Assembly: GCF_001425575.1 (NCBI RefSeq) | Contig: NZ_LMRD01000006.1 | Coordinates: 2,513 to 66,512, forward strand | DNA: 64,000 nt | Direction of reading: 5' to 3' | Source: Aurantimonas sp. Leaf443 | GTDB lineage: Bacteria; Pseudomonadota; Alphaproteobacteria; Rhizobiales; Rhizobiaceae | In this document: piece after piece, positions 35,003 through 46,281 of the stretch | Position numbering within the stretch: the stretch's first letter is position 1 | Layout of the letters: every line of letters begins with the position of its first letter | Position numbers and translations under genes: made by a program | Notes under the pieces: model-generated | The model's database searches: none | What the model was told of the DNA's origin: nothing | Seen by the model: only the letters and a program-made list of their open reading frames with translations

Positions 35003-36396
35003 TCAGGCCGCCGCCGGCTCGGGCCAGGACGTTATGGGCCCGCGCCAGGTCTCGTAGAGGCGCGACAGGCGAAGGATGGTCAGATCTGCAAAGCGCGGGC
35101 CGACGATCTGGAGGCCGATGGGAAAGCCGTCCGGCGAGAAGCCGCAATTGATCGAGGCGGCCGGCTGGTCCGACATGTTCCACGGCACCGTGAAGGCGAT
35201 GTGCTCGAAGGGCCGCGCCGGATCGTTGGTGGGCGAGGCCCAGTCGGCGGGGTAGGAGACGATCGGGTTGGTCGGCGAGAGCACCGCGTCGACGCTCTGG
35301 AAGAGGGTGCCGCAGGCCCGGCGCATCGCCATCGTCTGGTCGAAGCCGGCGATCGCGGCGACGCCCGAGACCGCATCGCCCGCCTTCGCCCAGTCGAGGA
35401 TATAGGGCAGGATCGTCGCGCGCCGCGCCTCGTCGAGCTTGAGCATCTCGCCCCAGAAGCGGGCGCGCCAGAAGTCGTCGAGACCGTCGAGCATGGCGCG
35501 CGTCAGAACGGGAGGGACCTCGACGAGCGTCGCGCCGGCGGCCTCGAAGCGCTTCGCGGCGGCGACCACGGCCCGACGGACCGCGTCCTCGACCGGCAGG
35601 CCGCAGCCGGCGTCGAGCATGAGGCCGATGCGAAGGCCGGCGACGTCGAGCCCGTCCAGCGCCATCCAGTCGATCTCCTGCGGCGGCAGGCTCGTGCCGT
35701 CGCGCCAGTCCGGCCGGGCGAGCGTCTCCATGAGAAGCGCGGCATCGGCGACGGTGCGCGTCATCGGGCCGGCGCAGCGGCCGACATAATAGGGATCGAC
35801 GGGGATGCGTCCCTGGCTCGGCTTGAAGCCGAACGTGCCGGTCCAGCCGGCGGGAAGGCGCACCGAGCCGCCGATATCGGTGCCGACATGCAGGGGGCCG
35901 TAGCCGGCCGCCGCCGCCGCGCCCGCCCCGGCGCTGGAGCCGCCGGGATTCATCGCCGTGTTCCAAGGGTTGCGCGAGAGCCGGTGGAAGGAGGAGAGGC
36001 CGGAGGAGAGCATGCCGTAGTCGGGGCAGGTCGTCTTGGCGAAGAGGATCGCGCCGTCCTCGCGAAGCCGGGCGGCGGCCGGCGCGTCGGCCTCGGCCGG
36101 CACGAGCCGCGTCGCGCGGGTGCCGAGCGGCACGGGGCAGCCCTTCGTCGCGATGAGTTCCTTCACCGTCGCCGGCACGCCGTCGAGCCGCCCGTTCGGC
36201 GCGCCCTTCGCCCAGCGCCGCGTCGAGGCTTCGGCCTCGCGCCGCGCGGTCTCGGGATCGTAGGCCCAGAGCGCGGCGATCGCCGGCTCGAAGGCATCGA
36301 CGCGCTGTTCCACCGCGTCCCAGTAGTCCAGCGGCGAGAGGCGGCGCGCGGCATAGGCGTCGAGGAGGTCGACGGCCGAAAGGTCGAGGGGCGATG

Positions 36397-36400
<4 letters not shown>
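35003..36400 (-). CDS. Amidase-signature family amidohydrolase
   Basis: 465 residues. The Ser-cisSer-Lys triad is visible: Lys in GVPATVKELIATKG, the serines in NPGGSSAGAGAAAAAG and TDIGGSVRLPAGW. The C-terminal part ends with GFPIGLQIVGPRFADLTIL, a standard family close. The ATG overlaps the stop of the ABC ATPase upstream (ATGA at 36397-36400), making it the last gene of a peptide/amide transporter operon. It likely hydrolyses the imported amide in the cytoplasm. The specific substrate is not predictable. Confidence 0.9.
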
Positions 36401-37409
<1,009 letters not shown>

Positions 37410-37413
<4 letters not shown>

Positions 37414-38408
37414 GGCAGGTCTCCGGCGGCGCCGCCGCGGATGCAGCGCAGGCCGCGACCTTCGCCGAGCGCCTCCCAGGCGGGTTCGCGCGCCTCGCAT
37501 GGGGGCAGGCGGAAGGCGCAGCGCGGCGCGAAGCGGCAGCCGGGCGGCAGGGCCGAGAAGCCCGGCACGGTGCCGGGAATGGTGGCGAGGCGCCCGGCGC
37601 CCCCCGCGCCGGGCGAGGGCCGGCGGGGCATGGCGGCGAGGAGTCCGCGCGTATAGGGGTTGCGCGGGGCTTCGAGGACTTCGCGCGTTCGCCCTTCCTC
37701 GAGGCGCGCGCCGGCATAGAGGACGAGGACGCGCTCCGTGGCCCGCGCGACGACGCCGAGATCGTGGCTGACGAAGATCATCGCCATCGCGCTCTCGCGC
37801 ACGAGTTCGGCGAGAATGTCGAGGATCTCGGCCTGGACGGTGACGTCGAGCGCGGTCGTCGGCTCGTCGGCGATGAGGAGGGCGGGTTCGAGCGCGAGCG
37901 CGATGGCGATGCCGACGCGCTGGCGCTGGCCGCCGGACATTTCGTGCGGGAAGGCGTCGAGGCGTCGGGCGGCATCGGGAATGCGCACGCGGTCGAGAAG
38001 CGCCAGCGCGCGCGCCCGCGCCTCGCGGCGCGACAGGCCGCGGCCGCGCACCAGGCCTTCGGCGATCTGGTCGCCGACGCGCATCGACGGGTTCAGCGCC
38101 GTCATCGGCTCCTGGAAGATCATGCCGATCCGGCGGCCGCGCAGCGCGCAGAGTTCGCGCTCGGAGGCGCGCAGGAGATCGGTGCCTTCCAGGAGCGCCT
38201 CGCCGTCGGCCTCGGCCCCGCCGGGCAGGAGGCCGATCAGCGCCAGCGCCAGCATCGACTTGCCCGAGCCGCTCTCGCCGACGATGCCGAGCGTCTCGCC
38301 CTTGCCGAGGGTGAAGGAGATGTCGGCGAGGATCGGCAGGCGCGCGCCGTCGCGCCCGTTCACCGAGACGCGGAGCGCGCGCACGTCGAGAAGCGGCGGG
38401 GGCGTCAT
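37410..38408 (-). CDS. Oligopeptide-type ABC transporter ATP-binding protein (DppD/OppD-like)
   Basis: 332 residues. Walker A is GIVGESGSGKSMLALAL, the signature HEMSGGQRQRVGIAIAL, Walker B ALLIADEPTTALDVTV, then FVSHDLGVVARATERVL. The C-terminal extension includes NPYTRGLLAAMPRR and a GCRFAPRCAFRLPPC cysteine cluster. It overlaps both neighbours by 4 bp in a fully coupled operon. Confidence 0.93.
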
Positions 38409-39262
38409 CGGCCGAGGCTCCGGCGCGGGTCGAGATGGTCGCGCAACCCGTCGCCGAGGAGGTTGAGGCCGAGGACGGCGAGCGCGATCGTGGCGCCGGG
38501 GACGACGGCGAGCCAGGGCGCCTGGGCGAGATAGGTCTGCGCGTCGGCCAGCATGCGGCCCCAGCTCGGGGCTGGCGGCGGCGCCCCGAGCCCGAGGAAG
38601 GAGAGCCCCGCCTCGGTGAGGATCGCAAGGCCGAGCTGGATCGTCGCCTGGACGATGATCTGGCCGGAAATGTTGGGCAGGACATGCTCGACCGTGATCG
38701 CCGGTCCCGCCTTTCCGGCGCCGCGCGCGGCCATCACATAGTCGCGCGACCAGATCTGGAGCGCGGCGCCGCGCGTGACGCGGGCGAAGACCGGCACCAT
38801 GAAGACGGCGATGGCGACGATGGCGGTGAGGCGGCCGGGCCCGAGAAGGGCGCCCAGCATCATGGCGGAGACGATGGGCGGGAAGGCGAAGATCACGTCG
38901 CAGGCGCGCATCAGGAGCGCCTCCACCGTCCCCCGGCAGGCCGCGACGCCGACGCCGACCAGCGTGCCGACCGCTCCGCCGAGCGCGACCGCGCTGAGGG
39001 CGACGGACAGCGAATTGCGCGCGCCGGCCATCAGCATCGACAGGACGTCGCGGCCGAAATGGTCGGTGCCGAGAAGCCCGTGTTCCAGCGGGGCCTTCAG
39101 CTTGGCGAGGATCGCGATCTTGGTCGGCGGCAGCGGCGTCCAGACCAGCGAGAGCAGCGCCATGCCGACGAGAAGACCGGTGATGGCGAGCCCGGCCACG
39201 AGCCGCGCGGGCAGGGCCGTGCGCCGGCGCGCGGCCGCCGGCGGGGCGGCGAGGGCGCTCAT
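38405..39262 (-). CDS. Oligopeptide-type ABC transporter permease (DppC-like)
   Basis: 285 residues with about six membrane spans. LLGTDHFGRDVLSMLMAGAR is the conserved DppC N-terminal block, and the EAA loop appears as DYVMAARGAGKAGPAITVEHVLPNI (cited in part: MAARGAGKAGPAITVEHVL). ILTEAGLSFLGLGAPPPAPS follows. The ATG at 39262 overlaps the upstream permease by 4 bp; the longer frame beyond it belongs to the other permease in another frame. Confidence 0.92.
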   Translation of the reverse strand: MSALAAPPAAARRRTALPARLVAGLAITGLLVGMALLSLVWTPLPPTKIAILAKLKAPLEHGLLGTDHFGRDVLSMLMAGARNSLSVALSAVALGGAVGTLVGVGVAACRGTVEALLMRACDVIFAFPPIVSAMMLGALLGPGRLTAIVAIAVFMVPVFARVTRGAALQIWSRDYVMAARGAGKAGPAITVEHVLPNISGQIIVQATIQLGLAILTEAGLSFLGLGAPPPAPSWGRMLADAQTYLAQAPWLAVVPGATIALAVLGLNLLGDGLRDHLDPRRSLGR

Positions 39263-40212
39263 GCCGCGCCCCGGCCGCGCAGGCGCGGATCGAGGACGAG
39301 ATAGGCGAGGTCCACGAGGAAGTTCACGACGATCACCAGCGCGGCGAAGAAGAGGACGGTGCTCTGCATCACGATGAGGTCGCGCTGGGTGAAGGCCTGG
39401 TAGGCGAGGCGCCCGACGCCCGGCAGGGCGAAGATGTTCTCGACCAGCACCGAGCCCGCGATGAGGAAGGTGAACTGCAGGCCGAGAATGGTGACGACCG
39501 GCACCAGCGCGTTGGGCACGGCATGGCGCCACAAAGCCGCGCGTCGCGTCAGCCCCTTGGCGCGCGCGGTGCGCACGAAATCCTCGCCGAGCACGTCGAG
39601 GACGGCGGTCTTGGTCACGCGCGTCAGGATGCCGGCCTGCGGCAGGGCAAGCGCGACGGCGGGCAGGACGAGCGCGGAGAGCGCGGGCCCCGCGCCGGCC
39701 TGCCAGCCGGGAAAGCCGCCGGAGGGCAGCCAGCCGAGCTGCACCGAGAAGAGGAGGATGAGGAGGAGCCCGATCCAGAAGTTCGGCAGGGCGACGCTGC
39801 CTTGCGTGAAGGCCGTGACCAGCGCGTCCGGCCAGCGGCCCTGGCGCGAGGCGGCGAGCACCCCGAGCGGGATGGCGAGCGCCATCGAGAGAAGGATCGC
39901 CAGGCAGGCGAGGGGAAGCGTCACCGCCAGCCGCTCGGCGATGAGGCCCGCGACGGGCACGCCATAGGTGTAGGATTGCCCGAGATCGCCGGTCGCGGCG
40001 GCACCGATCCAGGAGAGGAAGCGCAGGACGGCGGGCTCGTCGAGCCCCATCTGCGTGCGCAGCGCCGCCAGCGTCTCGGGCTGGGCCGAGGTGCCGAGCA
40101 TGATCGCGGCGGGGTCGCCCGGCAGGACGTCCATCACCAGGAAGATGAGGACGGAGACGGCGAGGAGCGTCGCCGCGAGGCCGAGGGCGCGGCGCGACAG
40201 GAGGGCGAGCAT
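39259..40212 (-). CDS. Oligopeptide-type ABC transporter permease (DppB-like)
   Basis: 317 residues. The N-terminus is the usual RRALGLAATLLAVSVLIFLVMDVLPGDPA membrane entry (short piece: FLVMDVLPGDPAAIMLG). The EAA loop is DFVRTARAKGLTRRAALWRH, and LVENIFALPGVGRLAYQAF is a further signature. About six spans. It is 68 bp downstream of the substrate-binding protein and overlaps the second permease by 4 bp. Confidence 0.93.
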   Translation of the reverse strand: MLALLSRRALGLAATLLAVSVLIFLVMDVLPGDPAAIMLGTSAQPETLAALRTQMGLDEPAVLRFLSWIGAAATGDLGQSYTYGVPVAGLIAERLAVTLPLACLAILLSMALAIPLGVLAASRQGRWPDALVTAFTQGSVALPNFWIGLLLILLFSVQLGWLPSGGFPGWQAGAGPALSALVLPAVALALPQAGILTRVTKTAVLDVLGEDFVRTARAKGLTRRAALWRHAVPNALVPVVTILGLQFTFLIAGSVLVENIFALPGVGRLAYQAFTQRDLIVMQSTVLFFAALVIVVNFLVDLAYLVLDPRLRGRGAA

Positions 40213-40280
40213 CGGCGGGCCTCAGCTTCGGGATGTTCGGTCGACGGTCGGCGGCGGCGGGTTTCCCGGCCGGGCGGGCC

Positions 40281-41780
40281 TCACTCGCGCCAGCGCACGT
40301 CCGTCACGTCGTTGGAGGGGATCGGCTCGTTCTCCCACAGCCCTTCGAGCTTGGCGTTCCACACGCCGAGCTTGGGCATGACGAAGAGGTAGAGGGCGGG
40401 CACGTCCTCGGCGAGCATGCGTTGCGCCTCGCCGTAGAGCGAGAGGCGGCTCGCCTCGTCGGTGGCCGCTTCGGCCTTGGCGATCGTCTCGTCGAAGGCG
40501 GGATTGCGATAGCCGAAATAGTAGTCGGGGCGGGCGTAGATATCGATGTCGAGCGGCTCGGCATGGGCCACCATCGTCATCTCGAAATCCTTGCCCTTCA
40601 GCACCTCCGCCACCCATTTGGCGGGAAACTCCGTCGGCACGATGGTCATCGTCACGCCGATCTCGGAGAAGAGCGCCTGCAGGAGTTCGGCCGAGCGCGT
40701 CGCATAGGACATCTGCGGCACCTTGATCGAGAAAGCGAGGCCGTCGGCATGGCCGGCCTCCGCCAGCAGCGCCCTGGCCTTCTCCACGTCGTAGGGGTGG
40801 ACGCCCGTGAGGTCGACATAGCCCGGATCGTTCGGCGTGTAGTGGCTGCCGATCGGCTGGCCGAAGCCGCTATAGGCGCCCTCGATCAGCATCGCGCGAT
40901 CGACCGCCATCATCAGGGCCTGGCGCACGCGCCTGTCGTCGAAGGGCTTGCGGGCATTGTTCATGCCGGCGACGACCTTCAGCTCGGTGTTGCCGGCCAC
41001 CGCCGTGAAGCGCTCGTCGGTCTGGAACGCGCCGAAGAGTTCGGGCGCCGAGAGCTCGGGAAAGGCGTCGATATCGCCCGACTGGAGGGCGGCGACCTGG
41101 GCCTGCGGATCGGCGAGGAAGCGGAAGGTGACGCGCTCCAGCGCCGCCGCGCCGGCCGCGTCCCAATAGGAGGGGTTCTTCTCCAGGACGACGCGGTCGC
41201 CCTTGGCCCAGCTGGCGAAACGGAAGGGGCCGGTGCCGACCGGCTGCGTGCGGTCGGTCTCGGCGGTCTTGGGCGCCACCATGACGGAGGCGGGCCAGCC
41301 CAGCCAGTAGAGGAGGTTGCCGGCGGGCTTCTTCAGCTTCAGCACCAGCGTCGCGGCGTCCGGCGTCTCGATCGCGTCGATCACGGCGTAGAACTGCTTC
41401 TGCGGATTGGTGGACGCCTCGCCGCGCGCCCGGTCGAGGGTGAACTTCGCCGTCGAGGCGTCGAAGGGCGTGCCGTCGTGGAAGGCGACCCCGGTCCGCA
41501 GGGCGAACGTATAGGTCAGGCCGTCCTCGGAGATCGTCCAGCTGCGCGCGAGCTGCGGCTGGACCGTGCCGTCCCGGTCGAGCCGCACGAGCCCCTCGAA
41601 GACGTTCTGCCAGACGACCTGCCCGATGGCGACGGGCGCGGCGACGGTCGGGTCGAGCCCGGCCGGCTCGATGGACATGCCGAGGGTGAGGTCGGTGCGC
41701 GGCGCCGCGCCCGCCGTGCCGAGCGGGCCGAGAAGCGAGGCGGCGAGGAGGAGGGGCGCGAGCAACCGGGACAGCGGCAT
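40281..41780 (-). CDS. ABC transporter substrate-binding protein, family 5 (DppA/OppA-like)
   Basis: 499 residues with a cleavable Sec signal (cleavage near AGAAPRT). Family-5 landmarks are GMSIEPAGLDPTVAAPVAIG, QPQLARSWTISEDGLTYTFAL, VAFHDGTPFDASTAKFTLDR, PVGTGPFRFASWAKGDRVVL and RRVRQALMMAVDRAMLIEG. It binds the substrate in the periplasm for the two permeases and two ATPases downstream. The terminal amidase suggests an amide, peptide or similar ligand, which is inferred from gene order only. The first gene of the six-gene operon. Confidence 0.93.
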   Translation of the reverse strand: MPLSRLLAPLLLAASLLGPLGTAGAAPRTDLTLGMSIEPAGLDPTVAAPVAIGQVVWQNVFEGLVRLDRDGTVQPQLARSWTISEDGLTYTFALRTGVAFHDGTPFDASTAKFTLDRARGEASTNPQKQFYAVIDAIETPDAATLVLKLKKPAGNLLYWLGWPASVMVAPKTAETDRTQPVGTGPFRFASWAKGDRVVLEKNPSYWDAAGAAALERVTFRFLADPQAQVAALQSGDIDAFPELSAPELFGAFQTDERFTAVAGNTELKVVAGMNNARKPFDDRRVRQALMMAVDRAMLIEGAYSGFGQPIGSHYTPNDPGYVDLTGVHPYDVEKARALLAEAGHADGLAFSIKVPQMSYATRSAELLQALFSEIGVTMTIVPTEFPAKWVAEVLKGKDFEMTMVAHAEPLDIDIYARPDYYFGYRNPAFDETIAKAEAATDEASRLSLYGEAQRMLAEDVPALYLFVMPKLGVWNAKLEGLWENEPIPSNDVTDVRWRE

Positions 41781-41940
41781 CGTCAGAAACCTTTGCGCGT
41801 TCGGCGGCCGGGGCGGGCCCGCCTGCGAGGAGTGGGCCGAGACTGGACCGGAATGAGTGTGGCGACAACGACAATCTGGTTTGCGCCGTGTAGCCGAAAG
41901 CGAAGCACTGACGCCTGCGCCGGTCGCGGTCCGCCCGAGG

Positions 41941-42840
41941 TCACGGGATCAGCGCGCCGAGATGGCGTTCGAGATGGGCGACGAGCTTGGAGGCGGCGAA
42001 GGACAGGGGCCGGCCGCGCGCCACGGACAGGACGAGGCGCGTGCGGATCTGCCAGCCGCCGCGGATGGGAACGCTTGTCAGTTCCCCGAGCGCGATCTCC
42101 CGCGCGACGGCGAGCGCGGGCAGGATGAGTACGGCGGCGCCGCGCCGGGCGAGTTCCTTCTGCATCTCCAGCGAGTTGGTGACGAAGAGACGCTGGAGCT
42201 CGACGCCGGCCTGCGCGGCCGTCTCCTCCAGGGCGAGGCGCGCGCCGAAGCTCTCCTCGGGAATGGCGAGAGGAAAGGCGGCGATCTCGGCCATGGTCAC
42301 GTGCGGGCGCGCGGCGAGCGGGTGGCCGGGCGCCACCACCGCGGCATGCACCACGTCGCCGCTGAAGCGCATGGCGACGTCGGGATGGGGCGGGGTGAAG
42401 ATCGTCAGGGCGAGATCGGCCTCCGCGCCGGCGAGAAGGTCGATCGCCGCGCGGGCGCTGGAGATGGCGATGCGGAAGGAGATGCTGGGATAGTCGGCGC
42501 TGAAGGCGGCGAGCGCCGGGGCGAGGATGCCGCTCGTCAGCGCGCCGTTGGTGACGATGGCGACCTTTCCGCGGCGCAGGCCCTTCAGGTCGTCGATGAG
42601 GTCGTTCACCTGTTCGAGGTCGCGCAGCGTGCGCGACAGGCGGTCGGCGAGGAGTTCGCCGGCGGCGGTGAGGCGGATGCCGCGCGCGCCGCGCTCCACG
42701 AGCGGCGTGCCGAACTGGTGCTCCAGATTCTCGACCTGCCGGCTGATCGCGGTCGGGGCGACGTTCAGCCGCTCCGCCGCCTGGCGCATGGAGCGGCAGC
42801 GCGCCAGCTCGTTGAAATAGACCAGCGCCCTGATCTGCAT
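41941..42840 (-). CDS. LysR-family transcriptional regulator
   Basis: 299 residues. The winged HTH is MRQAAERLNVAPTAISRQVE and the effector domain fills the rest (KVAIVTNGALTSGILAP, VVAPGHPLAARPHVT). ATG 42840 has GGAAGG 7 bp upstream, so the longer frame was rejected. It lies 160 bp upstream of the transporter/amidase operon on the same strand, so it may regulate that operon, or may be independent; no clear T-N11-A palindrome was found in the gap. Confidence 0.9.
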   Translation of the reverse strand: MQIRALVYFNELARCRSMRQAAERLNVAPTAISRQVENLEHQFGTPLVERGARGIRLTAAGELLADRLSRTLRDLEQVNDLIDDLKGLRRGKVAIVTNGALTSGILAPALAAFSADYPSISFRIAISSARAAIDLLAGAEADLALTIFTPPHPDVAMRFSGDVVHAAVVAPGHPLAARPHVTMAEIAAFPLAIPEESFGARLALEETAAQAGVELQRLFVTNSLEMQKELARRGAAVLILPALAVAREIALGELTSVPIRGGWQIRTRLVLSVARGRPLSFAASKLVAHLERHLGALIP

Positions 42841-43014
42841 GGCGATGCCTTCCAAGAAAAGCGGCCCGGCGCCGGCGGGAGCGGGGCGTCGACCCTTCCC
42901 CCATAGACGGTCCGCGCGCCGCGCCAAAGCCGTCGCGCGCCGGGACGTGACGGTGCCGAGGGCCTGCGATGCGGGCGAGGCGTTCGCGCCGCGAGGCGCG
43001 CGATGGGGATCGCC

Positions 43015-45408
43015 TCAGGCGCGACGCATCTCCGGCGTCGCGGGCGCCGGAGCCTCGCCCGACACGAGGCTGCGGGCCGCCGCCCCCGACATCGGGCGGT
43101 CGATGAAATAGCCCTGCGCCGCGTCGCAGCCGGTGCGGGCGAGGAGATCGAGCTGTTCTGCCGTCTCCACGCCCTCGCCGATCGTGCGCACGCCGAGATC
43201 GCGCGCCACCTGGACGACGCCGCGCAGGATCGCGAGCGCGGCCTTGTCCCGCGGGGCCGCCTGCACGAAGCTGCGGTCGATCTTGATGCGGTCGAGCCCG
43301 AAGTCGCGCAGATGCGCGAAGGAGGAGTAGCCGGTGCCGAAATCGTCCATGGCCACGCGCACGCCGAGCGCGCGGAAGGCCGAGAGCGCCATGGCGATGC
43401 TCTCCTGATCCTCGACCAGCGCGGTCTCGGTCAGCTCGATCTCGAGCCGCCCGGGCAGGAGGCCGTTGGCGGCGAGCGCCTGCGTCACATGGCCGAGGAT
43501 GCGGCTCGACTTCAGCTGCACGGGCGAGACGTTGACGGCGACATGCACGTCCCGCGGCCAATGCGCGGCCGCGCGGCAGGCCTCGCCGATCACCCAGTCG
43601 CCGATGGGGCAGATGAGGCCCGTGTCCTCGGCGACGGGAATGAACTCGGCCGGCGAGATGGCGCCCTTGCGCGGATGCGTCCAGCGGATGAGGGCCTCGA
43701 AGCCGAAGATGCGCCTCTCCGCAATCGAATAGAGCGGCTGGTAGACGAGGGCGAACTGGCGCTCGGCGATGGCGATGCGCAGATCCGCCTCCAGTTCCTG
43801 GCGTCGTGCCGCCAGCTCGCTCATCCCCGCCTCGTAGCGCCGGCTGGTGCCGCGCCCGCCGGCCTTGGCGGCGAAGAGGGCGAGATCGGCGAACTGCGCG
43901 AGTCGCGCGGCGTCCTGCGTGTCGCGCGTGGTGGCGATGCCGATGCTGCAGCCGACGTCGATGAGATGCCCGCAGACATGGAGCGGCTCGCGGAACGTCG
44001 CCCCGAGGCGCTCGGCCAGCCGCTCGTCGCTCGCCGGATCGGCGGCGGGGCGCAGGATCGCCATCTCGTCTCCGCCCAGGCGCGCCACGAGGTCGCGCGG
44101 GTTCTCGCAGGCGCCCAGGAGGCGGCGGCCGACCTCGACGAGCAGCGCGTCGCCGACGGCATGGCCGAGCGTGTCGTTGATGCTCTTGAACCGGTCGAGA
44201 TCGACGACGAAGAGCGACCGGTCGCCGGGCGTCTCCAGCGCCTCGGCGACGGCGGCCTGGAAGGCGCGCCGGTTGGCGAGGCCGGTCAGCGAATCGCGGA
44301 AGGCGAGGCGCTCGATCTCGCGCTGGGCGCGCCGCTCGGCGGTCACATCGTCGTAGGTCAGGACCGCGCCGCCGCCCGCGACGGGGCGGCAGGCGACGCT
44401 GATCACGCGCCCGTCCTCGCGGTCGTGCTCCAGATAGGTCGACTGCGCCTTGGCGAACCAGTCGTCGTGATTGGCGATGACGCGCTGCAGGCGCTCGGCG
44501 TCCCAGCCGTCCGAGGCCCCGATATGCTCGAGATATTCGTGCCAGTGCATGCCGAGGCGAAGCTCGGTCTCGTCGAGACCGAACAGGGCCTTCAGGCGGT
44601 CGTTGAAGAGTTTGATGCGGCCCTTGCCGTCGATGAAGACGAGACCGTTCGACATATTGCCGAGCGCCGTCGAGAGAAGGCCGGCCTGAAGCTCCTGCGC
44701 CTCCAGCCGCATGGAGGAGACGGCGCAGACCGAGCCGGCGAGGAAGAGGGCGAGCGCCGTGCCGGCGGTGAAGACGCCGATGGTGAAACCGTCGACGCCC
44801 GCCCCTTCGGCGAGCGTCGCGGCTTCGAGCGAGAGCCCGCCGATGCCGACGACATGCACGGCCGCGACGGCCGCGACGATCAGGACGAGGCTCGCGCTCC
44901 CGGCGAAGCGGCGGGGCCTCAGGGCGAAGGCTGCGCCGAACAGGACGGTGCCGAGGAGCCCGGCCACGGCGTAGGTCGCCGAGGAATGGGTCACGACGCA
45001 TCCCTGCAGCGCGTTCATGCCCGTGAAATGCATGGCGGCCACGCCGATGCCGGAGAGCATGCCGAGCGGAACGCGCAGGAGGCGCGAGCGCGAGAGCGCG
45101 CAGGCGGCGGCCGGCAGGCCGATCAGTCCGGCGCCGACCAGGGCCGAGACGAGGGTCGTGTCCGCGTCGTAGACGAAGGCGATGTCGGGCCGGTAGCCGA
45201 GGACGGCGATGAAATGCGTCGTCCACACGCCCATGCCGGCCACCGCCGCCACGCCGCCCATCCAGACCAGCCGGTGCAGCCCGCCATGGGTGCTCGCCCG
45301 CTCGAGAAGAACGAGCAACAGCCAGGCCGTCGTCGCACAGATGAGCATCGCCCCCGCGACGAAGGGCAGGGAATGCATCTGGCCGAGATCGAGCAGGGAC
45401 TGCGTCAT
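43015..45408 (-). CDS. MHYT-PAS-GGDEF-EAL membrane protein, probable c-di-GMP phosphodiesterase
   Basis: 797 residues. Residues 1-230 are a seven-span MHYT sensor with MGVWTTHFIAVLGY and AAMHFTGMNALQG, thought to bind metal or gas. A PAS region spans ~245-355. The GGDEF domain (~365-525) has DLDRFKSINDTLGH but reads GGDEM (445-449), and the inhibitory RxxD site is NPRD, so its arginine is lost. The EAL domain (~545-785) is intact: FEALIRWTHP, NVSPVQLKSS, EIELTETAL, DDFGTGYSSFAHL and GVETAEQLDLL. Net activity is therefore probably hydrolysis of c-di-GMP at the inner membrane, with the GGDEF part regulatory. It stands alone, divergent from nothing close. Confidence 0.9.
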   Translation of the reverse strand: MTQSLLDLGQMHSLPFVAGAMLICATTAWLLLVLLERASTHGGLHRLVWMGGVAAVAGMGVWTTHFIAVLGYRPDIAFVYDADTTLVSALVGAGLIGLPAAACALSRSRLLRVPLGMLSGIGVAAMHFTGMNALQGCVVTHSSATYAVAGLLGTVLFGAAFALRPRRFAGSASLVLIVAAVAAVHVVGIGGLSLEAATLAEGAGVDGFTIGVFTAGTALALFLAGSVCAVSSMRLEAQELQAGLLSTALGNMSNGLVFIDGKGRIKLFNDRLKALFGLDETELRLGMHWHEYLEHIGASDGWDAERLQRVIANHDDWFAKAQSTYLEHDREDGRVISVACRPVAGGGAVLTYDDVTAERRAQREIERLAFRDSLTGLANRRAFQAAVAEALETPGDRSLFVVDLDRFKSINDTLGHAVGDALLVEVGRRLLGACENPRDLVARLGGDEMAILRPAADPASDERLAERLGATFREPLHVCGHLIDVGCSIGIATTRDTQDAARLAQFADLALFAAKAGGRGTSRRYEAGMSELAARRQELEADLRIAIAERQFALVYQPLYSIAERRIFGFEALIRWTHPRKGAISPAEFIPVAEDTGLICPIGDWVIGEACRAAAHWPRDVHVAVNVSPVQLKSSRILGHVTQALAANGLLPGRLEIELTETALVEDQESIAMALSAFRALGVRVAMDDFGTGYSSFAHLRDFGLDRIKIDRSFVQAAPRDKAALAILRGVVQVARDLGVRTIGEGVETAEQLDLLARTGCDAAQGYFIDRPMSGAAARSLVSGEAPAPATPEMRRA

Positions 45409-45535
45409 GGCCGGAGAATTACCTAGGGAAGCTTACGGATGGATGAAGCAGGACGGCAAGCCGCAAGAATACAACTCCGGCGGGCATGAAACGGGAGCGA
45501 AACCAGCGAGAGGACATGCATGGATCGACGCGATG

Positions 45536-46231
45536 TCAACTCTCGCGGGACCATGTCGGTGGTTCGGGCAGCGGTTCGGCGGATGACGCGGCCTCCCGTC
45601 CCCTGTCCGTCAGGCCGTAGAGACCGCGCTCGATCCGCACGAACCAGCCGTAGACGTTGCGCGACAGGATCGAGAGCGCGCGCGGGCTCGCGGGTTTCAG
45701 GTCGCGCGGGCGCAGGCACCCGGCGGTTGCAAGGAGCCGCGCGCAGGCGATCGCCTCCTGCCGGTAGGCCGTCATGATCGGCGCCCTCGTTCCGCCGCCG
45801 ACGACGGGGTCGCCCTTGCGCCGGCGATGCTCGTCGACGAGCCGCGAGCGGCGCTTCGGATCGCGGCGCGGGGCCGGGGCTGCGGGGCTGAGCAGGATGT
45901 GCACCGTCTCGTCGGCCGCCACGCCCAGGAGGCCGAAGCCGAGCCGGCGGCAGAGATTGCGGAAGCGCGCGTCGTTCTCGCGCCCGCCGCGCCGGCCCGC
46001 GAGGCGGGCGGCCAGCCAGACCTCGTCGCAGGCCGCGGCGCGATCGACGCCCTGGAGGACGAGTTCGAGATTGAAGGAGAGCTTGAGTTCGCAGATCACC
46101 GCCACCGGCGTCTCGCCCGGCGACAGGGCGAGGAGATCGCAGCCGCCGATCTCGCCCTTGACCTCGTAGCCGAACGTCTCGAGGAAGCGCTTCACCGGAG
46201 CGTAGAGGGTGGTTTCGGATGGGCCGGCCAT
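45536..46231 (-). CDS. DUF2161-family protein, PD-(D/E)xK-like nuclease fold suspected
   Basis: 231 residues of the DUF2161 family. The first ~90 residues hold a possible nuclease-like core: YAPVKRFLETFGYEVKGEIG, GCDLLALSPGE and VAVICELKLSFN (Asp, then E-x-K). The C-terminal part is a basic, winged-helix-like segment (RLLATAGCLRPRDLKPASP, LSILSRNVYGWFVRIERGLY). Reports treat the family as putative phosphodiesterase; no biological role is established. The ATG at 46231 is taken as start because it precedes the first conserved block. The 59 bp beyond lead to the small-RNA terminator. Confidence 0.78.
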   Translation of the reverse strand: MAGPSETTLYAPVKRFLETFGYEVKGEIGGCDLLALSPGETPVAVICELKLSFNLELVLQGVDRAAACDEVWLAARLAGRRGGRENDARFRNLCRRLGFGLLGVAADETVHILLSPAAPAPRRDPKRRSRLVDEHRRRKGDPVVGGGTRAPIMTAYRQEAIACARLLATAGCLRPRDLKPASPRALSILSRNVYGWFVRIERGLYGLTDRGREAASSAEPLPEPPTWSRES

Positions 46232-46281
46232 GGCAAGCGGCCGTATCACTCCGCCGGCGCCCGCGCCAGCGAGGCCGGGCG

